13,893 bases of DNA from Sphingomonadaceae bacterium (GTDB lineage Bacteria; Pseudomonadota; Alphaproteobacteria; Sphingomonadales; Sphingomonadaceae). The position numbers and the translations under genes are program-made. This document shows positions 1-5,300 of this stretch, one piece after another. The stretch is taken from the NCBI GenBank assembly GCA_004282995.1, contig SHLU01000036.1, forward strand, positions 1 to 13,893, read 5' to 3'. Positions within the stretch are counted from its first letter, which is position 1. The number at the start of each line of letters is the position of its first letter. The notes under the pieces were generated by a model, which saw only the letters and a list, made by a program, of their open reading frames with translations, was not told the DNA's origin and ran no database searches.

Positions 1-693
1 ATAATAAGCCCAGTAGGAGCCTGCCGCGATGCCTAGTGTCAGGAATACCCATGCTCCGAGCACCCAGGGGCGCATCGCTCGCGCGAAATCTGGGGTTACT
101 TGCCGAGTTACCAGAGCGCCGACGACGAAACTGAAAGCGACCGACAGACCAACATAGCCGACGTAGAGAGTGGGTGGGTGAAAGGCGAGGCCGATATCCT
201 GCAACAACGGGTTGAGGCCCATGCCGTTCGCCGCCGGCACCGGCAGCCGTTCGAACGGATTGGAACTGAACAAAAGGAAGGCAAAAAAGCCCAACGCCAC
301 GAATCCCTGCGCCGCCAGTGTCGCCTGCAAAGTGCGCTCGGGCAGGCGGGCTTCAAGCCACGCAATCGCCGCACCAGCAAGGGCCATCACCGTTACCCAA
401 AGAAGCATCGAGCCTTCGTGGTTGCCCCAGGTTCCGGTCAGTTTGAACAGGATCGGCTTGTCGACATGCGAATGGCTGGCGACCAGCTTGACCGAAAGAT
501 CGGTGATGGCAAACAGCCAAAGCAGGCTGGCAAAGGCGATCGACAGCAACAATCCCTGCAGCATGGCTGCAGGGCGGGTCAGCCCAGCGATCGCCTCGCC
601 ACCGTTACGCAGGGCGAGCGATCCGCACACCATCTGCGCGAAGCTGAGAGCTGCCGCCATCCACAGCGCTGCAAGACCGAGCTCGGCGATCAC
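1..693 (-). CDS. ccmF: Heme lyase subunit CcmF, N-terminal part (runs off left edge)
   Basis: CcmF is the large polytopic inner-membrane subunit of the system I cytochrome c synthetase; with CcmH it transfers heme from CcmE to apocytochromes on the periplasmic side. The reading frame is open from a GTG at 693 to the window edge and gives 231 residues of a protein usually about 650 long. Seen directly: hydrophobic helices from residue 5 on, GNHEGS at 90-95, FERLPVP at 147-153 followed by NGMGLNPLLQD, and FHPPTLY at 171-177, all typical CcmF blocks. The tryptophan-rich WWD domain should begin just beyond the edge and cannot be checked. The GTG start shares the four bases GTGA with the ccmE stop, implying translational coupling. 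The start is chosen because no upstream ATG exists in frame and the conserved N-terminus MIAELG begins exactly there. Confidence 0.95.
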   Translation of the reverse strand, partial: MIAELGLAALWMAAALSFAQMVCGSLALRNGGEAIAGLTRPAAMLQGLLLSIAFASLLWLFAITDLSVKLVASHSHVDKPILFKLTGTWGNHEGSMLLWVTVMALAGAAIAWLEARLPERTLQATLAAQGFVALGFFAFLLFSSNPFERLPVPAANGMGLNPLLQDIGLAFHPPTLYVGYVGLSVAFSFVVGALVTRQVTPDFARAMRPWVLGAWVFLTLGIAAGSYWAYY

Positions 694-1151
694 TGCGTGC
701 TGGTTTCCTGCAGTGATGGAGGAGCCTTGTGTTGCTGCATGTCCTGCAACTCGCGCGGGACGTAATTCTCGTCATGCTTTGCGAGCAGTTCTTCGGCCTT
801 GAATGTGCCATCCTTCCCGTAACGCCCCTCGGCGACGACCCCCGATCCTTCGACGAAGAGGTCGGGTAGCAATCCCTTGAACAGGACCGGCACCCGTGCC
901 TTGCCATCAGCTACAACGAAGGCGACCGTGATGCCGTCTTCCAACGTGCGCAGCGAGCCGTCCTCCACCATACCCCCGAGCCGCACAGAGCGATCCGGTC
1001 CAGGGCGTTCGCTGACGATCTCGCTGGGCACGTAGAAAAGGCTGGCGGTATTACGCAGCGCCCAGGCGGCCAGAAGCCCAGCCCCGATCAGCGCCGCCAG
1101 CGCTACTACGGCGAGGACCAGTCGCTGGTCCTTGGGCTTGAGCCGGATCAT
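690..1151 (-). CDS. ccmE: Heme chaperone CcmE
   Basis: CcmE is a membrane-anchored periplasmic chaperone that binds heme covalently and carries it from the CcmABCD side to CcmF. The 153 residues show one N-terminal membrane anchor (about 11-31), a beta-rich OB-fold domain (about 40-122) and the heme attachment motif at the end of the domain: His126 in AKHDENY with Tyr130 as axial-ligand candidate, as in the His-type CcmE family. The C-terminal tail after 131 is polar and probably flexible, as is usual. The ATG overlaps the ccmD stop (ATGA) and its own stop overlaps the ccmF GTG. Length and motif fit the family fully. Confidence 0.96.
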   Translation of the reverse strand: MIRLKPKDQRLVLAVVALAALIGAGLLAAWALRNTASLFYVPSEIVSERPGPDRSVRLGGMVEDGSLRTLEDGITVAFVVADGKARVPVLFKGLLPDLFVEGSGVVAEGRYGKDGTFKAEELLAKHDENYVPRELQDMQQHKAPPSLQETSTQ

Positions 1152-1288
1152 TTGCGGCGCGCTCGTTCACGCCGGGCTTCAGCGCGCGACATGCTCCACC
1201 AACTCCAGGCGATGACTGCCAGAGTGCCGACTATGCCGACAGCATAAGCTCCGATTACGAAGTCCCATTGGTCGAGCGCTTCGCGCAT
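1148..1288 (-). CDS. ccmD: Heme exporter protein CcmD (46 residues)
   Basis: This small gene fills the space between ccmC and ccmE. The product has a short polar N-terminus (MREALDQWDF), one membrane span at about residues 11-31 (VIGAYAVGIVGTLAVIAW) and a strongly basic cytoplasmic tail (SRAEARRERARRK), the standard CcmD plan. In system I maturation CcmD is needed for release of heme-loaded CcmE from the CcmABC complex. The ATG at 1288 overlaps the ccmC stop as ATGA and the stop overlaps the ccmE start the same way, so the reading frame is fixed by context. Sequence conservation in CcmD is low; the call rests on size, topology and position. Confidence 0.9.
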   Translation of the reverse strand: MREALDQWDFVIGAYAVGIVGTLAVIAWSWWSMSRAEARRERARRK

Positions 1289-2010
1289 CAGGCCGTCTCC
1301 ATCGCCCGGCGGCGCAAGCGTCCATCGGCCTGGATATCGGCCAGGATCGCGCGCATCCGGGCCAGAACGATGCCGCCGAAGATAAGCGAAAAACCCAAGG
1401 TGGCGACCATCAGCGGCCACATGAATTCGGGCGCGATTGCGCTTTTGCCAAGTGTAATCGAAGGCGGCTGGTGTAGCGAATTCCACCACACCACGCTGCG
1501 ATTGATAATGGGGATGTTTATGACACCAATCAGTCCGAATATTGCTGGAATGCGCGATGATGCGCCCTCGCGCTCGGTTGCTTGCGCCAGTGCGATATAG
1601 GCCACGTAGAGGAACAGCAGCACCAGCATACTGGTCAGCCGTCCGTCCCAAACCCACCATTTGCCCCAGGCGGGCCTGCCCCAGATCGATCCGGTGGCAA
1701 GGCATATGGCAGTGAAAAACATACCCGGAGCGGCCGCGGCGCGTGCGGCAATGGCAGCAAGTGGGTGACGCCAGACGAGGTGGACAAGGCTGGCGATGGC
1801 AATCGCGCTCCACCCGGCCATACCCAGCCAGGCGGCCGGCACATGGATAAACAGGATCCGCACCGTCTCGCCCATCAGCCGGTCTGGCGGCACCTGCGTC
1901 AAGCCCCACCACAAGGCAGCGGACGTGATCAGCAGGCCACCTGCCAGCAGCAGCGGCGTCAGCCACCGTGCCAGTGACAGAAATCTACGAGGATTGGCAA
2001 AACCATGCAT
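1288..2010 (-). CDS. ccmC: Heme exporter / heme-handling protein CcmC
   Basis: CcmC is a six-helix inner-membrane protein that presents heme to CcmE at its periplasmic face. The 240-residue product carries the WWD domain at about 106-128 (WGRPAWGKWWVWDGRLTS) and two conserved histidines that flank it in the family, His56 (FIHVPAAW) and His180 (WNSLHQ), the likely heme ligands. Several hydrophobic spans are visible. The ATG at 2010 is the first gene of the local ccm run; ccmA and ccmB are not upstream here, the next gene being an amino acid dehydrogenase 64 bases away on the same strand. The downstream ccmD starts inside its stop codon. Confidence 0.96.
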   Translation of the reverse strand: MHGFANPRRFLSLARWLTPLLLAGGLLITSAALWWGLTQVPPDRLMGETVRILFIHVPAAWLGMAGWSAIAIASLVHLVWRHPLAAIAARAAAAPGMFFTAICLATGSIWGRPAWGKWWVWDGRLTSMLVLLFLYVAYIALAQATEREGASSRIPAIFGLIGVINIPIINRSVVWWNSLHQPPSITLGKSAIAPEFMWPLMVATLGFSLIFGGIVLARMRAILADIQADGRLRRRAMETA

Positions 2011-2074
2011 CGGGGAGACCTTGACTGCTCTTACCCGCCCCGCATCCCCCCTGCAAGCGGGACCAGTGGCGGTA

Positions 2075-3148
2075 TCAGCGGCCGATCAGTTTCTGCGCGA
2101 GACGGTCGGCAACGACATCGGCGGGAACGCCGGTTTCGTCACTTTCCTGCCAGATCTGAACGAGGCGTTCGGGTATCTGCGCGATACGCTTGCGAACCTC
2201 GTTGATGCCGCCGACACTACCCTGCTGCCGATCGAGATACTCTTGCGCGACGCTGATGATGCCGCCGGCATTGATAACATAGTCCGGAGCATAAAGAATT
2301 TCACGTTCGGCCAGCACGGCACCGTGGCGCGCGCGGGCGAACTGGTTGTTGGCGCCGCCGGCAACGATTGCGCAGTCGAGCCGGGCGATACCCTCGTCAT
2401 CGAGAATTGCGCCCAAGGCATTGGGGCTGAATACATCGCAGGCCGTGCTCATAATGGCATCGGGTGCAACCGAATGGCCGCCCAGTTCGCTCGCAAGAGC
2501 CGCAGCGCGATCTTCGTTGATGTCGGAAACGGTCAGCTTGGCACCGTCCTTGGCCAGCAACCGAGCAACGCCGCCGCCGACGCTACCGGTGCCCTGGATA
2601 GCGACATGAATGCCTTTCACATCGTCCTTGCCGAGCTTGTGTCGCACGGCCGCCTTGATGCCATGGTAGATACCCATTGCCGTGAAGGGGCCGGGATCGC
2701 CCCCGGCAGAACCTTCGCCTTTGACAGGAAGGCCCGAAACAAAACTGGTGCGCTGCGATACGGCGACCATGTCCGCTTCCGAGATACCGACATCCTCGGC
2801 GGTGACATACTTGCCACCCAGCGCCTCGACCGCATCGCCGAAGGCTTCGAGCAGCGCCGGAGTCTTCGTCAGGTTCTGGTCGGCCAGGATCACAGCCTTG
2901 CCGCCACCCATGGGCAAGCCAGCCATGGCGTTCTTGTAGCTCATGCCCCGGCTCAGCCGCAGCGCATCGCTCATGGCGGCTAGAGGATCGGGATAATGCC
3001 AGAAGCGTGTGCCGCCGGCGCCCGGTCCGAGATGGGTCGAATGGATCGCGATGATTGCCGTCAGGCCGGACTTGGGATCGCGCACAAGCTGCACCAGCTC
3101 GTGATCGTCATAGTCCGCCTCGGTCCAGAATGCCGTCATTGCGTTCAT
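2075..3148 (-). CDS. Leucine dehydrogenase-like amino acid dehydrogenase (Glu/Leu/Phe/Val family)
   Basis: The product would oxidatively deaminate a branched-chain or aromatic amino acid to the 2-oxo acid with NAD+, releasing ammonium. I place the start at the ATG at 3148 (357 residues), after a strong purine-rich Shine-Dalgarno (GGGGACA); an upstream in-frame extension would run into tRNA-His and is rejected. Visible: GPGAGGTRFW at 41-50, catalytic-type lysines Lys72 (YKNA) and Lys84 (MGGGKA), Asp119 in AEDVG, the GDPGPFTA block at 150-157, and a Rossmann GxGxxG (GTGSVG, 186-191) followed by an acidic residue, Asp209, which suggests NAD rather than NADP. Length and motifs fit leucine dehydrogenase best; phenylalanine or valine dehydrogenase cannot be excluded from sequence alone. 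It lies between tRNA-His and ccmC on the same strand; co-transcription with ccm is possible but not shown. Confidence 0.9.
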   Translation of the reverse strand: MNAMTAFWTEADYDDHELVQLVRDPKSGLTAIIAIHSTHLGPGAGGTRFWHYPDPLAAMSDALRLSRGMSYKNAMAGLPMGGGKAVILADQNLTKTPALLEAFGDAVEALGGKYVTAEDVGISEADMVAVSQRTSFVSGLPVKGEGSAGGDPGPFTAMGIYHGIKAAVRHKLGKDDVKGIHVAIQGTGSVGGGVARLLAKDGAKLTVSDINEDRAAALASELGGHSVAPDAIMSTACDVFSPNALGAILDDEGIARLDCAIVAGGANNQFARARHGAVLAEREILYAPDYVINAGGIISVAQEYLDRQQGSVGGINEVRKRIAQIPERLVQIWQESDETGVPADVVADRLAQKLIGR

Positions 3149-3198
3149 TGTCCCCTGTCCCTGTCCGGGGTGGAATACTTCCGCATTTCGGGGAAAAG

Positions 3199-3275
3199 TG
3201 GGGCGATCGAGGGGTCTCGAACCCCCGACCTCCGGTACCACAAACCGGCGCTCTAACCAACTGAGCTACGATCGC
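3199..3275 (-). tRNA. tRNA-His (anticodon GTG), CCA encoded
   Basis: The minus strand folds into a complete 77-nt cloverleaf: acceptor GCGATCG/CGATCGC, D arm GCTC/GAGC, anticodon arm CCGGT/ACCGG with loop TTGTGGT (anticodon GTG, reading CAC and CAU), a 5-nt variable region, and T arm GGGGG/CCCCT with loop TTCGAGA. The discriminator is C73, and CCA is encoded at 3201-3199. The base 5' to position 1 (3276) is G on the transcript, so the histidine identity pair G-1:C73 is template-encoded; counting G-1 the mature RNA spans 3199-3276. The 50 bases between the CCA and the dehydrogenase start show only a short T run, not a clear terminator. Confidence 0.97.
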
Positions 3276-3279
3276 CACA

Positions 3280-3308
3280 AGCCCCGAAGTGCCGTGTGAA
3301 GCGGGGCT
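3280..3308 (-). other. Hairpin just upstream of tRNA-His
   Basis: Perfect 7-bp inverted repeat AGCCCCG (3280-3286) / CGGGGCT (3302-3308) around a 15-nt loop. It ends four bases before the G-1 of tRNA-His. If the candidate tRNA promoter is right, most of it would lie in the 5' leader of the precursor that RNase P removes. It has no following T run on either strand, so it is not a classical terminator. Function unknown. Confidence 0.5.
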
Positions 3309-3334
3309 GTTACCTTCATCAACGCATCCGTCAA
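3307..3334 (-). promoter_or_regulatory. Candidate sigma-70-type promoter for tRNA-His
   Basis: On the minus strand TTGACG (3334-3329) is followed after 16 bases by TAACAG (3312-3307). The -35 matches consensus at 5 of 6 positions, the -10 at 3 of 6. Transcription would start about 25 bases before the tRNA. A second TTGACG lies at 3345-3340, 11 bases further upstream, so the exact element is uncertain. This is inference from spacing and consensus only. Confidence 0.35.
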
Positions 3335-3435
3335 GGGCACGTCAACGAGGGCGCGAGCCTGTTGCACAAGCGACCCTCCATGTGAAGCGAAAAGTGCGTA
3401 AAAAGGCCAGTCACGCAAGATTGTTACACTACCCT

Positions 3436-3464
3436 TGCAGCGCATGGTGGCGGCGCTAGACAAT
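3436..3464 (+). promoter_or_regulatory. Weak candidate promoter for the oxygenase/DksA-like pair
   Basis: TTGCAG (3436-3441) and GACAAT (3459-3464) are separated by 17 bases. Matches to consensus are modest (3 of 6 and 4 of 6). If used, transcription would begin close to the ATG at 3471, giving a very short or absent leader, which would explain why no Shine-Dalgarno sequence is visible before that ATG. Other positions in 3276-3470 are possible. Confidence 0.2.
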
Positions 3465-3470
3465 TGTCGG

Positions 3471-4109
3471 ATGTTGAGACCGGGCGAATCCAGCGCCGAG
3501 AGATTATGCTCCTATGGAGGCGTCCAGCGTCTGCCGTACGACAAGCTCGAAATTTTCCAGCGCAAGGCGTTTCTGGAACCTGATGTATGTGGGGAGCTCA
3601 TTGCCCTAATTGAAGCCAATCGTCGGCCTTCCACCCTCGCCGACCACAATGGCGACCACTATTTTCGTACCAGCGAGACATGCGATCTGGAGCCCGAAGA
3701 GCAGTCAGTGCGACGATTAGAGACGCTGCTGGAAGAACTGAACGGTATCGACCCTGCATATGGCGAGCCGGTCCAAGGCCAGCGCTACGATGTTGGCCAG
3801 GAATTCAAACCGCATGTCGACTGGTTCGATCCCGGCGGGCAGGACTGGGAGAAATACTGTTCGGTCTCGGGCCAGCGCACATGGACCTTCATGATTTACC
3901 TCAACCATGTGGAGGCTGGCGGTTCCACCCGGTTCAAGGCGATCAAGAAAAACGTCCGGCCAGAGACCGGCAAGCTCTTGTGTTGGAACAACCGTAATCC
4001 CGACCTCGCCGGAAACGTCAACACCATCCATCACGGGATGAAGGTGCGCCAAGGCATCAAATATGTGATAACCAAGTGGTATCGTGAACGGCCGTGGGGA
4101 TGGGAATGA
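3471..4109 (+). CDS. 2-oxoglutarate/Fe(II)-dependent oxygenase, prolyl 4-hydroxylase-like
   Basis: The product (212 residues from the ATG at 3471) has the double-stranded beta-helix core of the P4Hc family, which hydroxylates a substrate (often a proline in protein) using O2 and 2-oxoglutarate. Visible iron ligands are His115 and Asp117 in FKPHVDWFD and His188 in TIHHGMKV; Lys197 in GIKYVITKWYRE is the expected 2-oxoglutarate-binding lysine nine residues after the distal His. No signal peptide or membrane span is seen, so it is probably cytoplasmic. The true start is uncertain: a TTG at 3435 and an ATG at 3444 are also in frame, none has a good Shine-Dalgarno, and the recognisable domain begins only near position 3540. 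The stop overlaps the next gene's ATG (ATGA), implying coupled translation. The substrate is unknown. Confidence 0.88.
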   Translation: MLRPGESSAERLCSYGGVQRLPYDKLEIFQRKAFLEPDVCGELIALIEANRRPSTLADHNGDHYFRTSETCDLEPEEQSVRRLETLLEELNGIDPAYGEPVQGQRYDVGQEFKPHVDWFDPGGQDWEKYCSVSGQRTWTFMIYLNHVEAGGSTRFKAIKKNVRPETGKLLCWNNRNPDLAGNVNTIHHGMKVRQGIKYVITKWYRERPWGWE

Positions 4110-4420
4110 CTGATTTCGCCGAAATCGAGAGCCAGTTGAAAGCGCGTCTGGTCGATCTGCTCGATCGCGCCGAAGTGCTGGAAGACGATCTGCGCCACCC
4201 ACTTGAAGCGGATTCGAGTGAACAGGCTATCGATCTGGCTGATGACCAGGCGCTGGAAGGCGTGGACAATGTTCTGCGCGAGGAAATCCAGCAGGTGCGC
4301 TACGCGCTCGCACGCATCGTCAACGGGACCTACGGTATCTGCGCAAAATGCGGCGAGCCGATAGCGAAGGAAAGGCTGGAAGCGCGCCCGATTGCGACAC
4401 GCTGCATCAAATGTGCCTAA
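4106..4420 (+). CDS. DksA/TraR-family C4 zinc finger protein
   Basis: The 104-residue product has an N-terminal alpha-helical, probably coiled-coil part (about 5-70) and a C-terminal C4 zinc finger, Cys79-x2-Cys82-x17-Cys100-x2-Cys103, with the family signature ERLEARP between. DksA-type proteins enter the secondary channel of RNA polymerase and alter promoter open-complex stability, often with ppGpp. An acidic pair at the likely coiled-coil tip, Asp43-Leu-Ala-Asp46, resembles the DxxD tip of E. coli DksA, but the distance from tip to finger is about 7 residues shorter and the protein ends one residue after the last Cys, so it is a short paralogue type rather than standard DksA of about 150 residues. 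The start at 4106 is chosen because it has GGGGA upstream and overlaps the oxygenase stop; in-frame GTG 4094 and ATG 4100 are alternatives. Confidence 0.92.
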   Translation: MTDFAEIESQLKARLVDLLDRAEVLEDDLRHPLEADSSEQAIDLADDQALEGVDNVLREEIQQVRYALARIVNGTYGICAKCGEPIAKERLEARPIATRCIKCA

Positions 4421-4452
4421 AAAGAAAAGGGCGGCCCCGTCGGACCGCCCTT
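4419..4452 (-). terminator. Intrinsic terminator after rpmE (minus strand)
   Basis: An 8-bp GC-rich stem AAGGGCGG/CCGCCCTT (4445-4452 with 4427-4434) with a 10-nt loop is followed on the minus strand by a T-rich run (TTTTCTTTTT). The T run lies over the antisense of the DksA-like gene's stop codon. On the plus strand the stem is followed only by TTCCCT, so termination of the oncoming oxygenase/DksA-like transcript here would be weaker. A second small hairpin (4458-4472, stem GCAGC/GCTGC) sits between the rpmE stop and this element. Confidence 0.85.
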
Positions 4453-4488
4453 CCCTCGCAGCACGAGGCTGCAAAGCGTTGATTTCGC

Positions 4489-4713
4489 TTATTTCTTGAG
4501 GCTGAGCCCACCGAAGCGCTTGTTGAAAGCGGCGACACGGCCACCTTCCTGAAGCTGCTGTTTGCCGCCGGTCCAGGCCGGGTGGCTGGTCGGATCGATC
4601 TCGAGCGCGAGGGTTTCCCCTTCCTTGCCCCAGGTCGAACGGGTCTGAAACTCTGTACCATCGGTCATCTTGACCGTGATCATGTGATAGTCGGGGTGCC
4701 CTTCGGCCTTCAT
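4489..4713 (-). CDS. rpmE: 50S ribosomal protein L31 (bL31), cysteine-free form
   Basis: bL31 bridges the two ribosomal subunits near the central protuberance. The 74-residue product has the family blocks HPDYH (6-10), MTDGTEF (16-22), RSTWGKEG (25-32), DPTSHPAWTGG (40-50) and GGRVAAFNKRFGG (57-69). It has no cysteine, so it is the zinc-independent (C-) form usual in alphaproteobacteria. The ATG at 4713 follows an AAGGA Shine-Dalgarno. It follows fabZ on the same strand after 101 bases that hold a candidate promoter and a hairpin, and is followed by a strong terminator, so it can be its own transcription unit. Confidence 0.97.
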   Translation of the reverse strand: MKAEGHPDYHMITVKMTDGTEFQTRSTWGKEGETLALEIDPTSHPAWTGGKQQLQEGGRVAAFNKRFGGLSLKK

Positions 4714-4735
4714 GGTCTGTGTCCTTCAAGCTTGT

Positions 4736-4753
4736 GTCCGGTTCCGACCGGAC
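4736..4753 (-). promoter_or_regulatory. Hairpin in the rpmE 5' leader
   Basis: Perfect 7-bp stem GTCCGGT/ACCGGAC with the tetraloop CGGA on the minus strand, ending 22 bases before the rpmE ATG. No T run follows, so it is not an intrinsic terminator of fabZ. Its place in the leader suggests a translational control site, for example autogenous repression by L31 as described in E. coli, but that is inference. Confidence 0.5.
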
Positions 4754-4777
4754 CTGCTGTGTTTCGGCAAGGGCGCG

Positions 4778-4806
4778 CCAATAAGGGCACGCGCGAGATT
4801 TGGCAA
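4778..4806 (-). promoter_or_regulatory. Candidate promoter for rpmE
   Basis: TTGCCA (4806-4801; 5 of 6 to the -35 consensus) and TATTGG (4783-4778; 3 of 6 to the -10) are 17 bases apart, placed between the fabZ stop and the leader hairpin. This would allow rpmE to be made independently of the long upstream cluster. Based on consensus and spacing only. Confidence 0.35.
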
Positions 4807-4814
4807 GTGTTGCG

Positions 4815-5273
4815 TCAGTTCGCTGGCGGGTCTGCGATCATGGCCGTGAACTCGGCTTCGCTGTGAACCGTGCCTTCAACACTGGCCTTGCCTGCAAACT
4901 TATACACCCGGCTGCGCTTTTGCGTAAACTCAACCTCCAGGTCGAGCAGGCAGCCCGGTGTCACTGGCTTGCGGAACTTGGCACCCTCGATCCCCATAAA
5001 GAAGACAAGCTTGCCGGTCCCGGCCAGTTCGAGCGTTTCGATACCGAGGATCGCCGCAGCCTGCGCCATCGCCTCGATCTGCATCACACCGGGCATGATC
5101 GGTGCACCAGGAAAATGACCCTGGAAAAACTCCTCGTTCATCGTCACGCCCTTTACCGCGTGGATCCGTTCGCCCAGCTCGATTGAGCGGACCCGGTCAA
5201 CTAGGAGCATCGGATAGCGATGCGGGAGGGCCTTCAGCACCCGGTGGATGTCGTAATCGACCTGCTCGCTCAT
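4815..5273 (-). CDS. fabZ: 3-hydroxyacyl-[acyl-carrier-protein] dehydratase FabZ
   Basis: FabZ removes water from (3R)-3-hydroxyacyl-ACP to give trans-2-enoyl-ACP in each fatty acid elongation cycle, in the cytosol. The 152-residue hot-dog-fold protein shows LPHRYPMLLVD at 16-26, the catalytic His53 in FFQGHFPGAPIMPGV and Glu67 in QIEAMAQ, with full family length. The ATG at 5273 has a strong Shine-Dalgarno (AGGAG, with GGGGA closer to the start). It follows the skp homologue by 27 bases and is the last gene of the cluster. In many Gram-negatives lpxD precedes and lpxA follows fabZ; neither is present here. Confidence 0.97.
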   Translation of the reverse strand: MSEQVDYDIHRVLKALPHRYPMLLVDRVRSIELGERIHAVKGVTMNEEFFQGHFPGAPIMPGVMQIEAMAQAAAILGIETLELAGTGKLVFFMGIEGAKFRKPVTPGCLLDLEVEFTQKRSRVYKFAGKASVEGTVHSEAEFTAMIADPPAN

Positions 5274-5300
5274 GTCCCCTTCTCCTGTCCGACCTTTGGT

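Noticed and set aside
2011..2074. Possible terminator between the dehydrogenase and ccmC
   Set aside because: Only a 5-bp CCCGC/GCGGG repeat with a long loop and no T tract.
1796..2983. Plus-strand open frame of 395 codons opposite ccmC and the dehydrogenase
   Set aside because: It spans two unrelated minus-strand genes with complete conserved motifs; the antisense translation is low in family features.
3149..3241. Longer N-terminus for the amino acid dehydrogenase
   Set aside because: The extension would translate through tRNA-His; the ATG at 3148 has a strong ribosome binding site and gives the family length.
3266..3463. Small minus-strand frame upstream of tRNA-His
   Set aside because: It covers the divergent intergenic region and candidate promoters, has no clear ribosome binding site and no recognisable sequence.
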